A program made the position numbers and the translations under genes. From positions 1-14,393 of the forward strand of contig CAYVQU010000141.1 of the NCBI GenBank assembly GCA_964453155.1: a stretch of 14,393 nucleotides of DNA. The letters run 5' to 3'. The notes under the pieces were generated by a model that saw only the letters and a list, made by a program, of their open reading frames with translations, had not been told where the DNA came from and did not search any database. This DNA is from CAYVQU01 sp964453155. GTDB lineage: Bacteria; Chloroflexota; Anaerolineae; Anaerolineales; UBA11858. How positions within the stretch are numbered: position 1 is the stretch's first letter; each line of letters opens with the position of its first letter. Of this stretch, positions 7,646 through 14,393 are shown in pieces.

Positions 7646-7698
7646 TAGAAAAAACCACCAAAAATCATCCAGCACAAAATCCAAAGACTGGGGAAATA

Positions 7699-8724
7699 TT
7701 AATCAACCCACCGCAGGGTTTCGTCTAAAATGCCCTGGGCGATTAAACCCTTGATATGATCAATTCGCTTGTAGCGGGGACCTTCAAACTCATCCTGGCG
7801 AACGCCGATATTTTGATAGGCAGCAAACAATTCTGCTGCGCCCCGACGGGCATCCCACTGAGGCTGAAAGGCGGGGAGAACCCGGGCGATTTTACTGCAA
7901 TCCACCTGATAAGTTCGTTTATCCGGTCCGGCGTCGGGAGCATACTCGATGCTACAATCCACGGCGGTTTCGGCTACGATCTCAGCTAGCTCGTGAATTC
8001 GGTAATTATCAGTATTGCGGCCGACATTGAAGGCCTGATTGAACACCTTCTCCCTGGGGGCCGCTAAAACGGTCAAAAATGCCCGCGAAATATCCTCAAT
8101 ATGTACCAGCGGCCGCCAGGGGGTACCATCACTTTTCATATAAATCAGTCCCGTCGTAAAGGCCCAGGCTGCCAAATTATTGAGAACCAGATCAAATCGC
8201 AGCCGGGGGGAAACCCCAAACGCAGTGGCATTGCGCAAAAATGTGGGGCAAAAATTTTCATCTGCGAGTTGCGAGACATCCCGCTCGACCAATACCTTCG
8301 TTTCGCCATAGGGTGTTACCGGGTTAAAGGGACTATTTTCATCGACCGACTCATCGCCAGCGGCACCATAGGTACTGCACGATGATGAGAACAAAAACCG
8401 GGAAACCCCCACTTCTTTGGCCATCTCAGCAAGGCGAACTGCGGCGCGGTGATTGATTTCATGGGTCAGTTCGGGATTGAGGTTGCCAAGTGGGTCATTC
8501 GATAAGGCAGCCAGATGAATAATGGCCTCAAACCCCTCCAAATCCGCGGGTTCCACATCTCGGATATCTTTGGGAATATTCGGGACCGGGGGGATCATAG
8601 AGCCAAAAGTAGATCGGGCGTAAAGATCACTATCCAATCCCGTCACCGTATGCCCAGCTGCGGCCAACATGGGGGTTAGAACAGTGCCAATATAACCTAA
8701 ATGACCGGTAACTAATACTCGCAT
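7699..8724 (-). CDS. NAD-dependent epimerase/dehydratase (extended SDR), nucleotide-sugar type
   Basis: A 341-residue extended short-chain dehydrogenase/reductase. The start was set at the ATG at 8724 because AGGAG lies 9 bases upstream and the sequence then opens directly with the cofactor-binding strand. The longer reading would add 19 unrelated residues overlapping rfbF. The NAD(P) motif TGHLGYIG is at residues 6-13, and the acidic residues after strand 2 (GLDSD) suggest NAD preference. SSSCSTYGA is at 113-121, the catalytic YGETK (Tyr129, Lys133) at 129-133, and a substrate-loop region at 160-215 includes RPLVHIED. The family interconverts nucleotide sugars (epimerase, 4,6-dehydratase or 4-reductase). 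It follows rfbF directly, so a CDP-sugar is the likely substrate. The exact reaction cannot be told from sequence alone; a CDP-keto-sugar reductase or epimerase is as likely as a dehydratase. Confidence 0.92.
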   Translation of the reverse strand: MRVLVTGHLGYIGTVLTPMLAAAGHTVTGLDSDLYARSTFGSMIPPVPNIPKDIRDVEPADLEGFEAIIHLAALSNDPLGNLNPELTHEINHRAAVRLAEMAKEVGVSRFLFSSSCSTYGAAGDESVDENSPFNPVTPYGETKVLVERDVSQLADENFCPTFLRNATAFGVSPRLRFDLVLNNLAAWAFTTGLIYMKSDGTPWRPLVHIEDISRAFLTVLAAPREKVFNQAFNVGRNTDNYRIHELAEIVAETAVDCSIEYAPDAGPDKRTYQVDCSKIARVLPAFQPQWDARRGAAELFAAYQNIGVRQDEFEGPRYKRIDHIKGLIAQGILDETLRWVD

Positions 8725-8732
8725 GCTGTTGT

Positions 8733-8738
8733 TCTCCT
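8733..8738 (-). promoter_or_regulatory. Shine-Dalgarno (AGGAGA) deciding the SDR start
   Basis: AGGAGA on the minus strand lies 8 bases before the ATG at 8724. It supports that start over an in-frame upstream ATG at 8781 inside rfbF, since the following residues (MRVLVTGHLGYIG) match the family N-terminus. Confidence 0.75.
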
Positions 8739-8741
8739 GAT

Positions 8742-9512
8742 TCAATTCTCCATTTTCCAAGGCGCCGCGCCAGAATTCCACAGGTTCTCCAGAATATGTT
8801 TTTCACGGAGCGTATCCATGCACTGCCAAAATGAAGTGTGCTTATAAGCCATTAATTGTCCTTCGGCGGCCAACCGTTCGAGCGGTTCTTTTTCCCATTG
8901 AGTCAGATCATCGGTAATATAATCAAATATTTGGGGTTCGAGCACAAAGAACGCGCCATTGATCCATCCCGATTGAATCTGTGGTTTTTCCGCAAAGGCC
9001 ACCACCTGATCAGACTTAATATCCAGAGAACCGTACCGGGCGGGTGGATGAACGGCGGTCACAGTGGCCAACTTCCCATGGGCGCGATGAAAGGCTAACA
9101 AAGCCCGAATATCAATATCGGCCACCCCATCACCCCAGGTAAGCATAAAGGCTTCGTCCCCGATATAAGGCTGCAGCCGTTTGATGCGGCCGCCAGTGAG
9201 GGTATCGATACCGGTATCAATTAACTCCACTTTCCAGTCCAAATCGACCGCCTCCATACGCGTCACCTCGCCCGATTGAAAATCCACGGTCAAATTGCCA
9301 CCCACTGCGGCCGCGTCGACCATATATTTCTTGATCATATCCCCTTTGTATCCCAGCGCGATGACGAAATCTGTAAACCCAAAATGGGCATAAATATTCA
9401 TGATATGAATCAAAATCGGGACACCACCAATCTCGACTAAAGGCTTCGGACGAATTTCGGTTTCTTCCGCCAGCCGGGAGCCATAACCCCCAGCAAGAAT
9501 AGCTACTTTCAT
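8742..9512 (-). CDS. rfbF: Glucose-1-phosphate cytidylyltransferase
   Basis: A 256-residue protein, the usual length for RfbF. It forms CDP-glucose and pyrophosphate from CTP and glucose-1-phosphate, the first step of CDP-deoxysugar pathways. The N-terminal nucleotidyltransferase signature LAGGYGSRLAEET with RPKP occupies residues 6-24, with Lys23 as the expected catalytic lysine. TWGDGVADID at 125-134 supplies the metal-binding aspartate region. LIDTGIDTLTGGRIKRL at 98-113, EKP at 175-177, INGAFFVLEP at 184-193 and FWQCMDTLREK at 228-238 are characteristic of this subfamily rather than of RmlA or GalU. The start ATG overlaps the GT2 stop as ATGA and has AGGA seven bases upstream. No rfbG or rfbH is in view, so the CDP-glucose product must be used by the SDR and methyltransferases here or by enzymes elsewhere. 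Confidence 0.96.
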   Translation of the reverse strand: MKVAILAGGYGSRLAEETEIRPKPLVEIGGVPILIHIMNIYAHFGFTDFVIALGYKGDMIKKYMVDAAAVGGNLTVDFQSGEVTRMEAVDLDWKVELIDTGIDTLTGGRIKRLQPYIGDEAFMLTWGDGVADIDIRALLAFHRAHGKLATVTAVHPPARYGSLDIKSDQVVAFAEKPQIQSGWINGAFFVLEPQIFDYITDDLTQWEKEPLERLAAEGQLMAYKHTSFWQCMDTLREKHILENLWNSGAAPWKMEN

Positions 9513-10423
9513 GATCGATCCTTTTTATTTGATCGTTGGAAAAAAGGCCAAAGACCCGCTTTGATCAAATCTTTGGCTAAGCCACCGGTATTCCACACCA
9601 TCCAGGTTAATAAATAATACCGACAAACCAACTTTTCAGCTGTCGAAATTGGTGCCCGGTAGATAGCCTTCAAATACGCCTGTAACCACTGCCAGCGCGC
9701 CATTTGAGGGCGACCTGATTGAGAGGGATCGAACCATGCGATCCGCTCACGATAAGAATTATACGCCCGAACCGAAGCTTTGGCATGGTCTCGGCGCAAA
9801 AATAAACGGGCTGGGATTTCAATGAATTCGCCCCACAAGGTCAATTCACCCAACAAAGTCATATCCGAGGCGATAAAGGGAGCAATTCGGGGGGTTTGAG
9901 CCAAAACTTGCGACCGATAAATTCCAAAAACCGGGTTACAAGAGCGTGGATACCGATACACTTTCAGAAATTGGTCAAAGCGGGTGGTTACCGATAAATT
10001 GGTAAAATCAAGGTCATCGGAAGGCTGGGAAGTCACATTCCCAGCCCCGTCAATCACCGTAGTCTGAGGATACACGAGCACGGCGTTCGGATGAGCCTCG
10101 AAGGCCTGGATACACTGCTCGAAAAAGGTTGGTTGACACAGGTCATCGTGAGAGGCCCATTTAAAATACTGGCCGCGCGCCAACGAAAATACGTGATTAT
10201 AATTCCAGGCTGCCCCTCGGTTCTGATCGACTCGGTGAAATTGAACCCGATCATCGCGGGCTGCAAATTGATGACAAATTTCCGGCGTCTCGTCGCTAGA
10301 ACCGTTGTCAGAGATGATCAGTTCAAAATCATCAAACGTTTGACCCAGGAGTGATTCGAGGGCTGCCGGGAGAAAATCAGCTCCATTGAACACGGGTAAA
10401 CCAATTGAGAGTCTAGGTGGCAT
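9509..10423 (-). CDS. Glycosyltransferase family 2
   Basis: A 304-residue GT-A fold transferase and the first gene of the main operon. The N-terminus LSIGLPVFNGADFL with DDFELIISDNGSSDET (residues 31-46, Asp39) is the nucleotide-sugar binding region. WASHDD at 89-94 holds the metal-binding acidic pair equivalent to DxD, with the donor-binding loop before it (NRGAAWNYNHVF). The C-terminal 100 residues are Arg/Trp-rich and probably form acceptor or membrane-surface helices; there is no clear TM segment. It probably adds a sugar residue to a lipid-linked or nascent glycan in the cytoplasm. The ATG has no Shine-Dalgarno: the bases upstream are a pyrimidine/A-rich stretch next to a possible -10 box, so leaderless translation is possible. 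Donor and acceptor cannot be assigned; a CDP- or other NDP-sugar made by the downstream enzymes is a reasonable guess. Confidence 0.92.
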   Translation of the reverse strand: MPPRLSIGLPVFNGADFLPAALESLLGQTFDDFELIISDNGSSDETPEICHQFAARDDRVQFHRVDQNRGAAWNYNHVFSLARGQYFKWASHDDLCQPTFFEQCIQAFEAHPNAVLVYPQTTVIDGAGNVTSQPSDDLDFTNLSVTTRFDQFLKVYRYPRSCNPVFGIYRSQVLAQTPRIAPFIASDMTLLGELTLWGEFIEIPARLFLRRDHAKASVRAYNSYRERIAWFDPSQSGRPQMARWQWLQAYLKAIYRAPISTAEKLVCRYYLLTWMVWNTGGLAKDLIKAGLWPFFQRSNKKDRS

Positions 10424-10500
10424 GATTTTTTGGCTATAATATTGTTGTCAGTTTGTTTACAATCTAACCAGAATTTGATTTGAATTTGGATGAGGAAAAC
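10424..10500. promoter_or_regulatory. Divergent intergenic region with candidate promoters
   Basis: This 77-base AT-rich spacer separates the divergent GT2 operon (minus) and GHL15-like gene (plus), so both promoters should lie here or just inside the flanking genes. On the plus strand TATAAT at 10435-10440 is a perfect -10 hexamer, but no good -35 sits at 16-18 bases. On the minus strand TATTAT (10441-10436) with TTGTAA (10462-10457) gives a 15-base spacer, which is short. The minus-strand -10 would place transcription start a few bases from the GT2 ATG. These are consensus matches only. Confidence 0.4.
10492..10496 (+). promoter_or_regulatory. Shine-Dalgarno (GAGGA) deciding the hydrolase start
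   Basis: GAGGA lies four bases before the ATG at 10501. It supports that start over the in-frame TTG at 10480, which would put the acidic MNLDEEN before the TM anchor. Confidence 0.65.
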
Positions 10501-11709
10501 ATGAGAAACAGCCGAAATGCTACGACAATTTTAACCATTTTACTCGTCTCGGGAATGCTGATTTGTGTATTGGGAATTTTTATGTACATCGCCTTGGATC
10601 AATATGGGACCGAGGGGATCACCCAGTTGTTCACAAATACTGGAAAGAATCACGAACCCGAACTGACCCCGACACCCTATGCTTTTGAGGGGCAGCAATC
10701 AGTGCAATTGGCCTGGTTTTACAAACCACCTAACGACAGCTCGATGCGGACGATCGTCGACAACTTTGATTTCATTACCCTGACCTTGAAAGATGAAGTG
10801 CAGCGAGATGAAGCTCGAGCTATGGGTTGGGCCAAACCCATTCCGCAATATTTCCGTCTGGATGGCATTCGGATCAAGGATTGCCAGGAAGACCCCCCCG
10901 GCAACCAGGTTGCTTATCACGTAGGTGATTATTGTTCGATCTCTGAAAATCATCCCGATTGGTTTTTACTGGACGCTACCGGAAATCGGATTTACGATGG
11001 CAGCGCTACCAGCGGTTATGCCATGATGGACCCCGGCAATCCCGCCTGGCAGCAGTTTTTCCTGGCTCGAATTCAAGAGAGCCAGACCCAACTAGGGTGG
11101 AACGGCGTTTTGCTCGATAATGTCGATGCCAGCCTGGGGCGAATTCAAAAGCTGACAGACTCAGTCCGTCAATATCCCAACGACGATAGCTTCCAGGAAG
11201 CTGTTGAAGGGTTTCTGAAATATCTCTACGAAAGCTATTTTCGACCCCAACAGCGACCGTTGTATGCCAACATTGTCTCTCAAAGAGGCTCAGAAACCTG
11301 GTATCGGTATCTGGCATATTTGGATGGTGCCCTGGTAGAAGGTTGGGCCTTAGGTTGGCATGATGACTACCGGGCCCCAGAAGACTGGGATAGCCATCTT
11401 ACCGGAGCCGAAAATACCCAAGGAATGGGGAAAGAGGTTATTCTAGTTCCATTCGGGACCCGAAATGATCTGATCCGCCAGCAGTTTGCCCTGGGATCGT
11501 ATCTGCTTATCAACCATGGACGGGCCTATCTGCGTTACGGCCATTCAAGCAACTACCGTGAAACCTGGTTATACGAAAACTACGAACTCGATTTAGGCAT
11601 CCCACTCGGAACCCGCTATCAGGATGGCGAGGTTTGGCGCCGAGACTTCACCAAAGGATCGGTCTGGGTCAATCCCAGTACCCAGGAAGTTGGTTTTGAA
11701 TTCCGCTAA
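10501..11709 (+). CDS. Membrane-anchored putative glycoside hydrolase, GHL15-like TIM barrel
   Basis: A 402-residue protein, the only plus-strand gene. Residues 9-31 form an N-terminal TM anchor, followed by a linker (EPELTPTPYAFEGQQ) and a TIM-barrel-like domain from about residue 66. Landmarks: QLAWFYKPPND at 69-79, FDFITLTLKDE at 79-89, YAMMDPGNPAWQQFFLARI at 173-191, and WNGVLLDNVDA at 200-210, where Asp206 would be a candidate catalytic residue. ALVEGWALGW follows near 277-286 (Glu280 a candidate acid/base), and the C-terminus reads DGEVWRRDFTKGSVWVNPS. This pattern matches the hypothetical glycosyl hydrolase family 15 (GHL15, PF14885), whose activity is not generally established. It would act on the extracellular face, possibly trimming or releasing the exopolysaccharide made by the flanking genes (inference). 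Its TAA overlaps the TAG of the convergent GT4 gene, leaving no terminator space. Confidence 0.85.
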   Translation: MRNSRNATTILTILLVSGMLICVLGIFMYIALDQYGTEGITQLFTNTGKNHEPELTPTPYAFEGQQSVQLAWFYKPPNDSSMRTIVDNFDFITLTLKDEVQRDEARAMGWAKPIPQYFRLDGIRIKDCQEDPPGNQVAYHVGDYCSISENHPDWFLLDATGNRIYDGSATSGYAMMDPGNPAWQQFFLARIQESQTQLGWNGVLLDNVDASLGRIQKLTDSVRQYPNDDSFQEAVEGFLKYLYESYFRPQQRPLYANIVSQRGSETWYRYLAYLDGALVEGWALGWHDDYRAPEDWDSHLTGAENTQGMGKEVILVPFGTRNDLIRQQFALGSYLLINHGRAYLRYGHSSNYRETWLYENYELDLGIPLGTRYQDGEVWRRDFTKGSVWVNPSTQEVGFEFR

Positions 11710-12863
11710 AGGTTTTTAAAGTTCGACACCCTGGTTGTGACGTTTTTGCGAATTACACTACAGGTAGCATCCCAATTGTATCGGGAAACCGCCAGGTTGA
11801 ATCCGGCTTGGCCAAATTCCTGACATTTTTGGGGATTTGCCAACAAATCATTTAAGCGCGCTGCCAGGGCGGCAATATCCCCAGGAGCAACCAGAAAACC
11901 ATTGTGCGCATCAGAAACAAAATCGGGAATAGCTCCGATTTTATAAGCCACAATCGGGAGCTTATATGACATCGCTTCAATAAATACCATTCCGAAGGGC
12001 TCCTGTTTGGTTGGCAAACAAAATATCGTTGCCTGGCGATAATAGAGGGGTAAATCCGCGATCGCAACCCGACCAACGACCTCTACATTGGGCACATTTA
12101 CTTTCGGATGTCCGCCCACAATAGTCAATTTGGCATCAGGATGGCGAGCCAAAATCATTTCGAAGGCCTCGACCAAATCTGGGCCGCCCTTACGCTCCCA
12201 ATCGATGCCGACAAACAAGATATTTTTATTGCCATAATCCTGATTTTTCAACTCACCATTGGAAAATTGAACATTTCCCCCGCCATACGCGCAAATCACT
12301 TTTTCGGCTGGGCAGTCATAATTCAATTGTAGTGAATGGTTTATATTGGTACTGCGAGTGAATAATAAATCGGCATGCTGATATATTTGCCGCTCAAGCG
12401 CGATCCACTTGGGGGGGTATAACCGTTTTTTATCGAAGAATGGGTAACTCAAGTTCTCCAAATGCGTGTGGTCGATATAACAGAAATGGAGCAAACCGGG
12501 CACTTGAGTATCGAAAATCGACTGCAATTGAAAAGAAAAGGCATACGTCGAAATATTTGGGCTGATTGTACGGGCAACAAATTTTTTCACCCAGCGAAAT
12601 ATAAACGGCGTTCGCCAAAACGCATCCCGTAATTTTTTACGCTTTGTTAGGATATCCCAACCATATAGTTGAAGAACAAAAATGGCGTTGAGCAGCATTA
12701 CTCCCCAGCGGCGTTTAATGACCTCAACCAGGGTAATGACCTCGACATCATATTCGGGGAAACATTTCACGATGGCGCGCGCCACACTATGGTCAATAGG
12801 ATGCCGTGACCAGACTCGGAAAAAGGCCACTTTCTTTTGGGGGTTAGAAATCTTTTTTGTCAA
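11706..12863 (-). CDS. Glycosyltransferase family 4 (GT-B, retaining)
   Basis: A 385-residue GT-B fold protein. The N-terminal half (KVAFFRVWSRHPIDHSVARAI) is the acceptor domain. The C-terminal Glycos_transf_1 domain begins near 213 with NILFVGIDWERKGGPDLVEAF (Arg224/Lys225 in the donor phosphate region). It continues with LTIVGG and VEVVGRV, and TKQEPFGMVFIEAMSYKLPIV at 285-305 holds the E-x7-E motif (Glu288 and Glu296). The start appears to be TTG at 12863; no in-frame ATG lies nearby, and the next is well inside the N-terminal domain. Upstream there is only a weak CGGA-type RBS. It lies downstream of the bcsB-like gene across a spacer with a hairpin, so it may be separately transcribed. 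It probably transfers a hexose to a lipid-linked or surface glycan on the cytoplasmic side. Donor unknown. Confidence 0.9.
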   Translation of the reverse strand: MTKKISNPQKKVAFFRVWSRHPIDHSVARAIVKCFPEYDVEVITLVEVIKRRWGVMLLNAIFVLQLYGWDILTKRKKLRDAFWRTPFIFRWVKKFVARTISPNISTYAFSFQLQSIFDTQVPGLLHFCYIDHTHLENLSYPFFDKKRLYPPKWIALERQIYQHADLLFTRSTNINHSLQLNYDCPAEKVICAYGGGNVQFSNGELKNQDYGNKNILFVGIDWERKGGPDLVEAFEMILARHPDAKLTIVGGHPKVNVPNVEVVGRVAIADLPLYYRQATIFCLPTKQEPFGMVFIEAMSYKLPIVAYKIGAIPDFVSDAHNGFLVAPGDIAALAARLNDLLANPQKCQEFGQAGFNLAVSRYNWDATCSVIRKNVTTRVSNFKNL

Positions 12864-13035
12864 TGAAAATATCCGAGGGTAAATTTCTTCGGAAACAAAC
12901 CAGGAAATATTTGAATCCCCTAATTGTCTAAGGCTAAGCCCCTAAGGATCGTAATCCTTAGGGGCTAACAATTGAAAAGCAATTTATCTACTCTACTATC
13001 CCATGGAAACAATATTTTACCGATACCAATCTTCA
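12864..13035. other. 172-base intergenic spacer
   Basis: This stretch lies between the stop of the bcsB-like gene and the TTG start of the GT4 gene, both on the minus strand. It holds a strong inverted repeat (12937-12966) and flanking AT-rich sequence. No ORF of note and no tRNA-like structure were seen. A minus-strand promoter for the GT4 gene is likely within its left half, but no clear -35/-10 pair could be picked. Confidence 0.6.
12937..12966. repeat. Perfect 13-bp inverted repeat, 4-base loop; possible terminator or attenuator
   Basis: AGCCCCTAAGGAT (12937-12949) pairs exactly with ATCCTTAGGGGCT (12954-12966), with loop CGTA. A shorter outer pair, AATTGT (12922-12927) with ACAATT (12968-12973), could extend the structure across an asymmetric internal loop. 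It lies 70 bases downstream of the bcsB-like stop in the sense of that gene. No T-run follows on either strand, so an intrinsic terminator is only possible. A dispersed palindromic element or a binding site are alternatives. Extra CTAAGG and GGGG tracts beside the stem may form alternative pairings. Confidence 0.6.
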
Positions 13036-14393
13036 CTAGCGACGGCGGCGGCGGAGGTTGCTCGAGGCAGCAATGATGACTATGAGTAGCATCAACGCGA
13101 TAACGCCTCCCATCACCGGCAAGACCCAGGCTGGCCGAGCCTTTTCTGGTACATCAGCCTCAGTGTACTCAAATTGGGGTACAGCCTCAGGGGCTTCTTC
13201 CTCCACAGCAATGGCGGGAATCACATCATTGGCAATCCGAGTATCGGCGGCGGCTACCTGCTCGTTGACAACGAGCGCAAAATTACCACCAAGGCCGCTC
13301 CCATTTATAAGAGCAGCGCCAGCCATCTCCACTCCAGCAGTATTGGAACCCAAAGCGGTGATTACGATCTTCTCGTTGTTCCAGGGCGAGGTGGCTAATT
13401 CCAGATAACCGGCACTGGTGCCCGCGGGTAATCGATAGTCAACTTGCAACACATTCTTCGTAAGGGTGTTGTTAGTCAAATCCACCGGAGCCGGTAACAA
13501 GCTGTTGACTTCCGCCAGGAGTGGCAAGGACGAGGGCACCCCAATCATCAGGACATCACGCGAGGTGAGGACATCACCCGGAACGGAATCCGCAAAATAT
13601 GCGACCAGATTCGAGAGGGCCGGATCGGTACGATCCCCTAAATTGAAAGCAACCTGAGAAGCAATATTCCAGGCGGCCGGATCGTTAGCCGGTACGACTA
13701 ATGCGGTCGAACTCAACAACGGATCCAGCGCGAAGGGTGCCGGGTAAAGATCCAGATCGAATTCAAACGGTGAAACCACAAACCGCTGGATGGTGGGCAG
13801 ATGCAAAGTCGATTCGGGCCAGATCCGCACCCAAGTACTGGCTAAACGGGGATCAATACAATAATTCTGGGGAATCAACTGCGAATTGATCCGCAAACGA
13901 TTGAACCCCGGAAAAACCGCCAGGGATGGAATTTGCATCCGCAGGCGATGGTTATCAGCCGTATCATCACTAAACCGCACGCTGCCCACATCTTTGCCAT
14001 TGACTTGGACAATCAAACCCGAGAGATCATAGTTCAAGAGTTTTGAGTGGCTGAACATCAGATCCAGGTAGGCATCATTATCTAGAGTCAATCCGGGGGG
14101 CAGGTAGAACCGATATTCAAGCGCGCTATAGCCTACTCGGCTGATCTTCCGATCTTCATATCCCAAATCGGCAAAAGTTTGATCCAGTTTCAAGTCAACG
14201 GCGGGAATCTGGGGATTCACATCCGCAATAATGGCATAATCACCCCCTTCAGCCGGTAATATCTCCCCAGTGCTGACCGCAGCCGCGGCCTTCATCACGC
14301 CTAGGTCAGAGTTTCCGGTGACTACTAGGGCAACATTAGCATTATTCCAGGGGGATACTGCCATCTGCACCAGACCATCTTCGGCCTGGGCAC
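13036..14393 (-). CDS. BcsB-like cellulose synthase regulatory subunit, partial (5' end beyond window)
   Basis: The frame remains open to the right edge, so the N-terminus is missing and about 451 residues are visible. Residue numbers here count from the GTG at 14370. The PF03170 (BcsB) pattern is visible: a beta-sandwich carbohydrate-binding-like domain at about 80-165 (YRFYLPPGLTLDNDAYLDL, SHSKLL, VQVNGKDVGSVRF, IPSLAVFPGFNRLRI). Two flavodoxin-like repeat ends share a SPWNN motif (residues 6-10 and 318-322) followed by V-V/I-hydrophobic-T/A-hydrophobic-G. The C-terminus has a Pro-rich acidic linker, a TM helix at 415-436 and the tail NLRRRRR. BcsB is the membrane-anchored periplasmic or external partner of the BcsA glycan synthase and guides the polymer out. 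A BcsA-like GT2 would be expected upstream, beyond the window. The actual polymer need not be cellulose. Confidence 0.88.
   Translation of the reverse strand, partial: AQAEDGLVQMAVSPWNNANVALVVTGNSDLGVMKAAAAVSTGEILPAEGGDYAIIADVNPQIPAVDLKLDQTFADLGYEDRKISRVGYSALEYRFYLPPGLTLDNDAYLDLMFSHSKLLNYDLSGLIVQVNGKDVGSVRFSDDTADNHRLRMQIPSLAVFPGFNRLRINSQLIPQNYCIDPRLASTWVRIWPESTLHLPTIQRFVVSPFEFDLDLYPAPFALDPLLSSTALVVPANDPAAWNIASQVAFNLGDRTDPALSNLVAYFADSVPGDVLTSRDVLMIGVPSSLPLLAEVNSLLPAPVDLTNNTLTKNVLQVDYRLPAGTSAGYLELATSPWNNEKIVITALGSNTAGVEMAGAALINGSGLGGNFALVVNEQVAAADTRIANDVIPAIAVEEEAPEAVPQFEYTEADVPEKARPAWVLPVMGGVIALMLLIVIIAASSNLRRRRR

Noticed and set aside
7646..7684. Upstream TTG start for the secreted protein (adds MDFVLDDFWWFFL)
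   Set aside because: The ATG at 7645 has GGTGG at a usable distance and gives a normal basic-then-hydrophobic signal peptide; the extension is acidic and non-ATG.
8725..8781. Longer SDR start at 8781
   Set aside because: It would overlap rfbF by 40 bases and add residues with no family match; AGGAG before 8724 and the immediate Rossmann strand favour the shorter form.
12937..12966. Calling the hairpin a confident rho-independent terminator
   Set aside because: No T-run follows the stem in either direction.
13057..14370. Two SPWNN copies in the bcsB-like protein as a sign of assembly duplication
   Set aside because: The surrounding residues and DNA differ substantially, as expected for the two ancient repeat units of BcsB.
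1..14393. CRISPR array, tRNA, rRNA, insertion sequence or phage genes
   Set aside because: No regularly spaced repeats, cloverleaf-like segment, transposase-like protein or terminal inverted repeats were seen by eye; genes are contiguous and all explained.

Overview
The window reads as one end of an exopolysaccharide or cell-surface glycan locus from an environmental bacterium. It is most likely a Chloroflexota member of the Anaerolineae type. That placement is inference. It rests on a secreted protein ending in the FPLILR-type tail common in secreted proteins of that phylum, on the Ig/FN3/concanavalin-like architecture, on a membrane-anchored GHL15-like hydrolase, and on the general protein character. 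No rRNA, tRNA, CRISPR array, transposase or phage gene was seen. Coding density is very high, and the largest gene-free stretch is 172 bases.

Right edge (13036-14393, minus): the C-terminal part of a BcsB-like cellulose-synthase regulatory subunit, cut by the window edge. A 172-base spacer follows with a perfect 13-bp hairpin, then a GT4 glycosyltransferase (11706-12863, minus). Centre (10501-11709, plus): the only plus-strand gene, a membrane-anchored GHL15-like putative glycoside hydrolase. Its stop codon overlaps that of the GT4 gene tail to tail. A 77-base divergent spacer (10424-10500) separates it from the main operon.

Main operon (10423 down to 24, minus): GT2 glycosyltransferase, glucose-1-phosphate cytidylyltransferase (rfbF), an NAD-dependent epimerase/dehydratase-like SDR, a secreted concanavalin/FN3/Ig protein, a zinc-type sugar C-methyltransferase (CMT-C), a TylF/Methyltransf_24-like methyltransferase, two tandem paralogous zinc-type C-methyltransferases (CMT-B then CMT-A), and two polytopic membrane proteins. 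All junctions are tight: three 4- to 11-base overlaps plus one 8-base overlap, and gaps of 11-53 bases. This suggests one transcript with translational coupling.

Working model (inference): RfbF makes CDP-glucose. The SDR and up to three C-methyltransferases would convert a CDP-linked (or other NDP-linked) keto-sugar into C-methyl-branched deoxysugars, and GT2 and GT4 would build them into a glycan. The BcsB-like protein, the GHL15-like hydrolase and the secreted concanavalin/FN3 protein would act at the cell surface on export, trimming or binding of the polymer. The 4,6-dehydratase (RfbG) and 3-dehydrase (RfbH) expected for a CDP-deoxysugar route are not in the window. The most unusual features are three distinct zinc-type C-methyltransferases in one operon, with differing catalytic-loop residues, and a large secreted protein embedded among the sugar enzymes. 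Several start codons were moved downstream on RBS evidence (SDR, secreted protein, hydrolase).
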